A stretch of 64,000 nt of DNA. Source: Varanus komodoensis (taxonomy: Eukaryota; Chordata; Lepidosauria; Squamata; Varanidae). Of the stretch, positions 34,430-43,600 are shown piece after piece. The notes under the pieces are model-generated. The model was not told where the DNA came from. It was given only the letters and a program-made list of their open reading frames with translations, and did not search any database. The stretch spans positions 5,214,486 through 5,278,485 of the forward strand of contig NW_025335268.1 in NCBI RefSeq assembly GCF_004798865.1, given 5' to 3'. Both the position numbers and the translations under genes were made by a program. The stretch's first letter is position 1. Every line of letters begins with the position of its first letter.

Positions 34430-35030
34430 AAAGTACAGTAGTGACTGCCCTGAGATACTGGAATGCTGCAAAATCAAGGTTACTGGTGCTTTGGAGCCAG
34501 TCAGCCTGTCATCCTGACAGAGCAACAGTGTTTTTTTTAAAGTGTCAGCACATGGATAGCTAAGGCCATTTAAATTCCACTAGTGTCAGTGAGAGAATAA
34601 AGCAGGAGCCTAAACTGACCTGCTGAATCAATGGCCCTCTGCAAACAACTTGGCCAAGGAATGCAATTTCTGGCTGCATTTTGCCTCGTGTGTGCTTTCC
34701 TGTAAGCTCTTCAAAACTCTCATAGTTTTTCTTCAATATTCAGCCATTTAAAAATGTAGAAATGCTAAGTCTGTTCCATGAACTTATTTCCACCTTATTT
34801 AAAAGAACCTGCTCGATTCTATTGAAATTCATAGCACTGTTTCCACAAAGCCTCTTTAGATGTTCATCTATAGAAAAGATCAATGATCAAGTGGTCCAGC
34901 GACTTGCAATCCCCCGGCTCTGTCTAATGCATATTCTGCGATTAATGCTGAATATCTTTATCCGTTTGCCTACATTTGGGGTGGCAGACCTAAAGTTGAT
35001 TTTTAGAAATGTAATATAAATCTTTTTTAA
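34430..35030. promoter_or_regulatory. Candidate conserved non-coding blocks, 1.6-2.3 kb upstream of HLX
   Basis: Two repeat-free parts: about 34540-34700 ('ggccatttaaattccactag', 'gaatgcaatttctggctgc') and about 34740-35030 ('ctaatgcatattctgcg', 'attaatgctgaatatcttt'). Both have the mixed AT-rich texture of ancient enhancers, including an octamer-like ATGCATAT. No alignment was possible here. Confidence 0.3.
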
Positions 35031-36359
35031 AAATTAATTATCCTCAAACTGGGGTATTTTCTATATTAGTGGAAAAACCCTGATTCAGAATTTCTGACCA
35101 CTCTAGTCATTTCTTGATGCCTGACAATTTGCTAATTTTATGGGCTAGATTTACAGTAACTATACTGTAGTATTCCACAAGCTATGGATGGTATTACTAA
35201 AACAAAGGCACAGACCACCTAAAGCTCAGCACTTTCAAAGTTCTTCTTATTTGAATGGGAGGACCCAGCACTGATTAAGTCCCACTGAACTGCCTGGCAC
35301 ACAACTTCATATGGATGGTAACCTAAATAAATTGCATAATTTATTAAGGTTTCTGAAGGGACTGGTTGCAGCAAAAATAATAAAGATTCATAAATGTATT
35401 CTTGCATGAGCTTTTCAGGACAATGCCCATGACAGCTTAAGTCTTAAATGTGTCACAAGACTTTTTTTTTTTTAAAAGAATTGGGTCCTAAACAGATGTA
35501 CATGGGAGCAAGCCCAGCTAAATGCAATGGGATTGTTGAATAAACATGTTTCATGTGTATATTTTTGATCACACACTTATCTGGATCATCAATATATACA
35601 CCTCTTGTGTAAGAAACTTATGCAAATAAGGGTACCATTCGGTGCATGTTTAGACAGAAAAAAAATCCCTACAACTCTTGTGTTAGCAGAGTTCCCTGAG
35701 GAGCCCTTGGAGTTGTTGAATGTCTATTTTGTCTAAACATGTCTAGGATCGTATAGTTCATTTGTGCTAAATGTCCCTTTTTAATTTTTATTTTTCAAGA
35801 TGAAGACATTGCCATATATTTGAGCCCTTCTTTTAAAAAGTCACCATGCGTTCTTCTTACCATAACCTCACATACAACCTCGCTTTACACAGAGTTAGTC
35901 TAGTCAGTCTGCCCAACTCGACCTGTCTCCGCTCACCACCCAGCAAGGGCTCGGTACATTTTAGACAGAACTCTCTCCTAGCCCTATCCAAAGATGCCAG
36001 GCTTGAATCCGGGACCTTCTGCGTGCCAAGCATGTGTTCGAGCCCCACCGCCGTTTCCAGTCCGGTCCCAAAAACCCCAAGCCGCCTTCCATTTTCGGAG
36101 AGACAGACAAAACGCCACAACGGACCTTTAACGTGCCGCACAACACATACACTAACAACGCAACCCTACACGTGTCTGTGAGTTCAATGGGGCTTATTTC
36201 AACGTAAGTGTATTTAAGAACGCAGCCGAAAGCTTTGGGAAGTGACTTTTGCAAGGAGAGGCCCGTTCCCTTAAATACCCAAAGAGGCGTCTCCTCCCTC
36301 TCACTTCCTCCTTGGAGGGACGGTGGGAGAACGTGAACAGAATCCGGATTCCTCAATAC
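35031..36359. other. No gene; decayed family C pieces, then rising GC
   Basis: Fragments such as 'gggagcaagcccagctaaat' (35507-35526) and 'gagttcaatggggcttattt' (36181-36200) belong to the palindromic family. CpG content rises from about 36300 into the HLX promoter. Confidence 0.35.
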
Positions 36360-36651
36360 TGTTCGGAAGCGGTAGTAAAAGGAGAGCTCGGGAACGGGAC
36401 GCTGGCGCCACAGTCCTCCTGTGGCATGTCTGCTTCGTCGTCCTTCGACAGAGCGGAGCAGTGACACGGGGTCAGGGCCGCGACCCGCAGTCCGCCTTCC
36501 CCAGGACCTCTCCTTGGAGCGCGGCGCGAGCGGGGACCCGGAATCGCATCCCGCGCGCTCGGCCGGCGACTGCAGCAACCTTTCTGGCAGGGCGGAGGCG
36601 CGGCTCGTGGCTCGATCCTCCTCCCTTTCTTGGCCGCACCCCCGCTGCTCC

Positions 36652-36674
36652 GATTGGTCACGTCCCACCCAATC
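36652..36674 (+). promoter_or_regulatory. HLX: HLX promoter: two CCAAT boxes as an inverted repeat
   Basis: GATTGG (36652-36657) and CCAATC (36669-36674) face each other across 11 bp that include CACGT. NF-Y binds CCAAT boxes. From memory, paired CCAAT boxes in an inverted repeat are reported as required for mouse Hlx expression, so this is probably the orthologous core promoter element. It lies about 34 bp upstream of the TATA-like box and 463 bp upstream of the start codon. Confidence 0.75.
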
Positions 36675-36707
36675 AAGGGCCAGGAAAGGCGTTTGCTCTG
36701 TACGCCG

Positions 36708-36715
36708 TATTAAAA
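36708..36715 (+). promoter_or_regulatory. HLX: TATA-like box of HLX
   Basis: TATTAAAA within 'gtattaaaaaaaagttttgg', 34 bp downstream of the CCAAT pair. It predicts a transcription start near 36738-36745 and a 5' UTR of about 400 nt. The start site itself is not visible from sequence. Confidence 0.5.
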
Positions 36716-36917
36716 AAAAGTTTTGGGAAGTTGCTCGGACCGAGCGGTGTGGGCGGGTGGATACTTTTCATTTTCTCCCCCTCTTCCTCCTCCTTCCAGA
36801 AAGGGGTGTTTCTGGTGTGGCTGTGTGTGTGTGTTTGGTTGTTGTTATTTTGTTTGACGCGCCTGTCTTTCCCAGCGGCTGGCCCGAGCGCTGCGTGGCC
36901 TCGTTTCGCCTCCGGTG

Positions 36918-36953
36918 ATGCGCCCGAGAGGCCAAGAGGCATTTCTGCACTGA
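36918..36953 (+). CDS. Possible short upstream ORF in HLX 5' UTR
   Basis: ATG followed by ten codons and TGA encodes MRPRGQEAFLH. It lies inside the inferred 5' UTR, 183 nt before the HLX start codon. If the transcript starts near 36740 it could reduce HLX translation. Translation is unproven. Confidence 0.3.
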   Translation: MRPRGQEAFLH

Positions 36954-37136
36954 GATCTCCGCGGGCTTGGCTAGCGGGGCAGAGGAGCCAGATTCGCGGC
37001 CGGCCGGCTGGCTGGCTAGCTGCGGGCGGGCTGGTTGGCGGGGACGGGCGATCGCCGCTTTGGGCGTAGGAGCCACATCTGCGGGTTCAGCGGAGAGCGG
37101 AGCGGAGCGGAGCGGGCGGCCGTCGGACCAGTAAGG

Positions 37137-37689
37137 ATGTATACGGCCGGGTTGGCCCCCTTTTACGCGTCCAACTTCAGCCTGTGGTCAGCGGCGTATT
37201 GTACCCCGGCGGGCCCGGGCGCTGGCGGCTGCTTCTCCTTGGATCCCTCGGGGCTCAAGAAGCCTTCTTTCTGCATCGCGGACATTTTACACGCCGCCGC
37301 AGGAGAGGCATCGGTGGTGGACGGCCTGCCCGGGGGCCCATCGTCCAACCTGGCCGCCCACTTAGGCGCCGTCCATGCCCACGCGCAATTCCACCCGGCG
37401 GCATCCCCGCTCAGACCTAACCCCATGGTGGTCCCGGACACTTCAGTCGCCTTCCCCGCCAGGCTCTCGCCTCTCTCGGCTACTTACCACCACCCGCATC
37501 CTCAGCGTCAGCGCTCTCCCAGCGGAGGCCCGAGCGGGGGCGCATCAACCCCTGGCAGGGGGCAGAACCACCAGACCCATCCTCCTGGCTCGGCTCCCGC
37601 CCCCTGCAGCAAAGACTTGAAATTTGGGATTGATCGAATTTTATCCGCCGAATTTGACCCGAAACTCAAGGAAAGCAGCACGCTGAGAG
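37137..37689 (+). CDS. HLX: HLX coding exon 1
   Basis: Codes residues 1-184 and the first base of codon 185. Contains the conserved N-terminus, the eh1-like FCIADIL, a His/Pro/Gly/Ser-rich linker (about residues 85-157; humans have a long Gln/Pro run in this area, which is short here) and the conserved block SKDLKFGIDRILSAEFDPK. The donor is G|GTAGAG at 37690. Reading past the donor opens a frame to 37880, but that part is intronic. Confidence 0.96.
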
Positions 37690-40600
37690 GTAGAGAAAGC
37701 CGCGGAGGCCTTTGGAACCCCCTCCCCCTTCCGCCTTCCGAATTTGAGTTCCCTTGCTTAATGTTTGGCTTTGCGGTCGTGTGGATGGGCAGGGAAGCCT
37801 CGTTCACCCCAGCGCAGCAGAATCGGTCAGTTGCGCTGACCCCGCTTCCCCGATCTGGTGCCAGATGCTGTGGAGGATAAACTCCACCGCCCCCGCCGTG
37901 GAGTCGTAGTTCAGCACCACCGGGCAGCACCAGGTCGAGGAAGGCCAGGCTCACCTAGCGTGTTTCTGGTCAGAGTGGCAAAGGCGCCCTGCGTCAGTGG
38001 CGCGGACGCGCGAAGCTCCGGCCGGACGGCTCGGGCTCGTGTCGGCTCTTGTACGCACGGTCGAGACAGAAAAACGTCTGCAAGTCCCTGTTCCCGGTAA
38101 CGACCCTGCTGGCGGGAGAGCGCCGGGGGCTGAGAGGCTTCTTTCTGTCTGGACATGCGCAGGCTTGTGCCTCAGAGTGTGGTCAGATCTAAGCAAGTCA
38201 GCACGGCGGAAAAGCCGTACGCTGTAGCTCACCTACGGGAGGGGAAATCTGCCCCACGCCACCCCACAACCAGGACGCGAGAGTGGCGGGCGGGAGCGGG
38301 AGATGGCAGGCCGAGGGCTCCCGTCTCGCCGCCCTCCCTCCCTCGTCACCTTGATCGAACCGTAGATTCCCCCGTAGTCTTAAAAGGCAGCCCTTCTGGG
38401 GCGGAGGAAGGAGGCCAGCGCCGAGCTGCTTCGGTAGTTGCTCAACGCGCCAGCGAGGAGTTGAGCAACCGGATTGCCTAAAAGCGCGGAGGAAGAGAAA
38501 TCGGCTTCGCGCTCCCCGCATCATTTTTACTTGGAAGTAAGTCCCGTTGATTTCGACACACTCATTCAGGCGTAGCTGAGCCCCGCGCCCGCTGAAAACC
38601 CGAACTTCTCGGGCTCACGGAGAAATAAAAGTCCTTCTCCAAGCAGTGCCCAGCCAGGGGTTGGCAGGACTGTATTCTGTCTAAACACGGATAGGATTGT
38701 GCCCCAAATCGTCTTCACATCCCAGGCCTCTTATTCGAACCCGAATCCTGGGACCAAGTCCCATTGGGCCCGACAGTGGGGTTTACTGCTGAGTAAGCGT
38801 GCATGGGGCGGCTCCACACGCCCTTGGGCTTATCTCCCAGGTCAGGCCTCGAGGGAAAGGAAAGGGCGCTAATTCGCTCCGTGCCGCCTTACAAGCGAGC
38901 AGGCCTGTGGCTCCGGGTGGAGGCAACATCAGCCCTAGATATCCGCGCGGAACCAGGCACGATCAATTGCTAGCCATAGCCGAGGGAGCTTCCTTCCCCT
39001 CTTGGCCAGCACGTCAACGAGTTACTTCCTAGGGAGGCTCCCGCTCGCCCTTGGCCAGACCGTCGCTGCGGGCGTCGGGGCTGATCTGTGTGATCCAGCC
39101 TTCGTGATCGGCGACCAGAGCCTGATCGGCCGCATCGCTTAGCCCGGTTGCTTGGATCGATCCTCACTAGGCCCTAAACCCTGAACGCGCTCGGGGAAAT
39201 CCTTGGCTCCCAGGGAGACTCGGAGCTCGCCTGTTCCGTAAGTTCCTTGGCGAGCCCCTGCGGAGCGCGACCCGAGCACGTCGGGTTGAGAGATGCTGGG
39301 TGCAGCCATCAAAGACACGTTAATGAAATAGAACCGCTCGGCCTTCTTCTGGTAGCGACACGACTCGCGAAGCCTAAATATAACTTTCGGATGGGGTGAG
39401 GAGAGGCGTGTGCTTACTGCACCGACAGCAGCAGGTCCCTTGGAGGAAAATGCTCGTTTGCAGCGTTCCCTCTGCCTCCCCGATGCTCCTTCGCGGCTTT
39501 CCTTTTGCCATCCCGCTGCCTCTCGCCCCGGGCGGGCGAGGGCAAGGAAGGATCGCCAAGGGCCGAGCGGCTCCGCTTGGGAAGCCAAGAGCCGCTTCTT
39601 TCCGTCGCTCGGGTTGTTTCCGAGGCTGCAAGGCGAAGCGTGACTACGCTATGGCAGACCTCTGGATTTCAGGGGGGACGTTCCTAGAGAAGGGTTGGGG
39701 ATTGCAAACCGCAGCGCCGCACCCCACAGCCGGGCCAGACCAGGCTTGCCTGGAGGACCAGCCCATAGATTTCAGCCGGAGGGTGACTCCCGAGTAAGTC
39801 TTGCCTGCTTGGAAGCCGCCTCCCCATTGCAACGAATGGGAACGCTCTGCTATGTAGTCTGTGCAACAGCCTGCTGCGGGAATGAGCGGAAGGTTGCGAT
39901 CCCAGGCGTGCATCCTCGGGAGGAGAGGCCACTGGGCGAAGCTGGGCTCCTGGAGAGCGTCCGCATCGCAGCGGCCCCTTGAATCCCACCGGGTCCTGGT
40001 GCCCGCAGGCGTGCTTCCACTGTGGCCGCCTGGGCAGGAACCGGCGGGCAGTCGCCTTCTGTCGTGCCAGGAGCAGCCCGCGCCTTCCTTCTCGCCGTGT
40101 AACAGCGCTCTCCTTGTTCCTGTGCCCGCAGATCTGACCTCCTTATTAAGCACCAGCCGCCAAGGTGGGGTTCATGTCCCCGCCTTGCAGCCGCCGGCCG
40201 GCCAGTTCTTCGCGTCTCTAGAACCCATTAACGAGAGCTCCGGGGTCCTGGGACCCTTAAACACAGCCCCAAGGAATTCAGTTCAGCACCAGTTTCAAGA
40301 CACTTTTCCAGGTACTGCAAACCAATCCCTCTTTTAAACCCAGCCCTGGCACGGGTCAAGCCAGTGTCGCTGCTGTTACAGTGCCCTCCAGATAGGTCGG
40401 GCTACTGCTCCAGGGATGATGGGAGCTGTAGTCGAACACAACCGGAGGCCACTAGCTAGGGGCAGGCCGGAATTTTAATTCCAGGAGTGTGTTCCTACGC
40501 ACCCTTAGTTGGAGTAAGGAGCATGGAATTCGGTGGGCTTACTTCCGAGTAAACCTGCCTAGGCGGGGGAGGGGGCTCGTCAGGCTCCCCACCGCCCGAC

Positions 40601-43600
40601 GCTAACCACGCCTTTGGCTTCAACAGAGCTTACTTCCAAGCAAAGGTTTTTAGGATTGCAGTATGGATCGGGCGCCACTACCACTTCCCTGAGGTGCTGA
40701 TTTTTCACCCCCTTTGGTGTACGTGGGGTTAGTGTATCAGCGAGAAGAAACGGCATACAGGCAGCCCTGACACTTGCCAAGGACGGGCTTGTAAGAAAGA
40801 ACGCGGGAGGTTGCCCATCTCTGCCTTACCTAGCGGGCCTCTCTCCCTGGGATACCTGCAATTGGACGCAAGCGCCCGTGGCCCGCACTGCACAGGCATA
40901 GCGGAGCTCTGGGGAGGCGAGGGTTAACAGGTGACTCACCTTTCAGGGAGAATCGGTGAGTGGGAACTTTTGGGGAGGTGGACAGGGGGCATGCGAAATA
41001 CGCCTGATCTCCAAAAAGCAACCCCGATCAAAGAAAGAAGAGAGACCTTAATGCTGCAAGGAATGGCATGGGGCAGTGGGCGGTGGGGCGGCCCCGCTGG
41101 AAGCAAGCGGCAGCGCAAGGGCACGTGGGCCGCGCTGCTAGGCCCGTCCCCGGGATATCGGTGGGTCTGGGCTGAGCCAGCTGCGGGCCTGGCCACGTTG
41201 CAGGCAGCCCCGCCGAGCCGCTGCCCGACCTGACGGCCGCCGGGCGCCTGTTCTGTTGTTCTGTTGCCCCTCCAGGTCCGTACGCGGTGCTCACGAAGGA
41301 CACGCTGCCTCAGACCTACAAACGGAAGCGCTCGTGGTCCCGAGCGGTCTTCTCCAATCTGCAAAGGAAAGGGCTGGAGAAGCGCTTTGAAATCCAGAAA
41401 TACGTCACCAAGCCGGACCGAAAGCAGCTGGCAGCCATGTTAGGACTCACAGACGCTCAAGTAAGCGCTCCTTGGCCGGTTCCCTCCGTAGCCCGCGCCA
41501 GCTAAGCTTTCCGGGGGCAGGCGGGACTGTGGGCATGCCTGTTGGCCCCACTGGTCAGCGTGATTTTCTTACTCCTACCTCCACTACATGGAATTGGACT
41601 TGAAGCAGTTTCCAGAACGGGAGTGGCCTTAATCGGGTCCAGCGAACAGAGGACGCGCCGGGCGCGCACCTGTGCCTTGTGGCTTCTGTTTTGCTGGACG
41701 CCAGCCTGCCTGGGCTAGGCCCGCCTGATCAGTGGTCTCCAGTCCAGAATAAGGGCCCCATTCCCGAGCATCCCAACCCCTCCCAAAATGCAGCCGGTCT
41801 TACTTTAAGGGCAACGCGTATAGGCCTGCAGGCTTGCACTACTTCGTCTTTCCCGAGAAACTGTCGTCCCTGCCTCTTTGTTCTGCAAGGAAAAGCACAG
41901 GCCCCTGCCCCGAGGCGCTTCCAGTTCAGGCCGCGCGCTCGTGCCCGCGTTCCTTCCGGGCCAAGGGCCGTGCCGGGGCCTCTTAGGGCGGCGGGCTTGC
42001 GCGAGGGCTGGGGCGACGGGCAGGGCAGGGCAGGGCGAGTGGGGGGTCAGGGCGAGCCCGGGGTGCCTCCTCGCCCTCCTCCGCGTCCGGCCTTGGGAAG
42101 GATGGCAGCGGCGCTAGGAGAGCGCTGCACAGCGCTTCGTGCCTAGCAGTGCAGTGAATAGCGCGGGAATTTGCTGAACCGCGCGGGGAGGGGAAAGGGC
42201 CCATAAATTACTCCCGAGATTCGTGTCAGTTACACCCGGAGGGTGTTTGTTTTGGCTGCGAGGGGAAATGCCAGCGAGAAAGAACGGCCTGGCTGCGAGG
42301 GGAAGCGAAGATCAGGGCCGCTGGCCCCGATAGGGAAGGCAGCTCGGGAGGCGAGGAAGCGGCGGGAGCTCTGGGGCTGCGACATGGGCCGGGCAGGCCT
42401 CGCTCTCCGCCGCCCCGTCCGTCCGTCCCTCCCTCCCTCCCTCAGGCGAGCCCAGCGAGGCGAAAGCATCCGGGCCGGCTCCGGAGAATCGCGGGCTGAT
42501 TTTACCTCTGGAACTAGAGCGGGTAAAGGAGGGCGGGCGAGGAAGGAGGAAGGAAGAAGGGGAGAAAGGAGGAAAATAACAACACGCACATTCTTTTCTT
42601 CATAAATGCTCCTCCTGTACCTCAAACATCTTATGGGAAAGGGAGTCCTGCTTTTAAGTCGGAAGAGACGCCTTGTTTCTTTCATTTTACTGGAGTAAAC
42701 TTGACACTTGGAGATGTGGTAGCTAATTCCCTGCAGTTGGACCAAAGGATGCTTTTCTCTTACCTGCAACATCTCAAAAGGCTCAAAATACCTTCTTATT
42801 GCTGAGTGTAAGGAAAGAAACAGATGAGCGGCATAATTCAGTTAGGAATTATATCCCAGAGAGAGAGGGAGAATTTCTTCTGACAGGAGAATCTATTTTA
42901 CAGAATGACAGCACTGGATGTAACACTGCATCATAAGAAAAAGTATTCTATATATTTGTGTCATCTGCTTAGCCTTGAGGAATCATATTTTAATGTCTCC
43001 CCTCTAAATGCACACCCATAGATACACTTGTAATAAACTCGCACCAACGCTTTAACTTCTTTTCTGTCCCCCACTCCCACCCCAGGATTGGGTTGCCCCA
43101 ATAATTTGCCCCCAAGCCCACCAACATTAATGTTCAGAAGTCAAATGAGAGCTAGTTCTGAGTAAATGTGTATAGGAAAGTATTGCATGAAATATTAGAA
43201 GTCATGGGACTCTACTGAGCAGGATTGGGGTATGTGGCTTGGACTCAAAGCATGGCCTGCTGAACATGCTGGAACTTACTTCCAAGTAAACATACAGACA
43301 TATATGACATGTATGACATGTATACGATTGCTGCATTATTCATGTGTTTAACGGTGCTATCTTCCTCTATGTGCCAACTCAAAAAAAAAAAAAAAAAAAA
43401 CCAGCAGGTTTACTACTACCTAAAAGGGTATAGAATTGCCACCTGGATTTTTCCTATTGAAATAAGTGAGGTTGCACTGAAAATGCCTAACTTTGGTATC
43501 CGTGTTGACAGTGTTGCTGGCAGTTACAGGTATGCATGAAGTTCAGCCCTAGACTACCGCCCTCTGTCATCAGGAAATCACATTCCTTTTCAACTTACAT

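Larger units (their letters stand above)
40312..41275 (+). other. HLX: HLX intron 2
   Basis: 964 nt, donor GTACTG, acceptor CCTCCAG, phase 1. Contains a family A MITE (40381-40470) and family C palindromic pieces (40492-40668). Confidence 0.9.
36360..42560. promoter_or_regulatory. Broad CpG-rich domain over HLX promoter, exons 1-3 and introns 1-2
   Basis: CpG dinucleotides are frequent from just before the promoter, through exon 1, most of introns 1 and 2, exon 3 and the first kilobase of intron 3. They then fall sharply after about 42560. Broad CpG-rich domains over developmental homeobox genes are typical of Polycomb/Trithorax-regulated loci; that role is inferred here. Confidence 0.75.

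Noticed and set aside
37035-37136. N-terminal extension of HLX in the same frame
   Set aside because: It would need a TTG start. The first in-frame ATG is at 37137, has A at -3, and matches the known HLX N-terminus.
37690-37880. Read-through of HLX exon 1
   Set aside because: Homology stops exactly at the G|GTAGAG donor, and exon 2 resumes with the expected DLTSLL.
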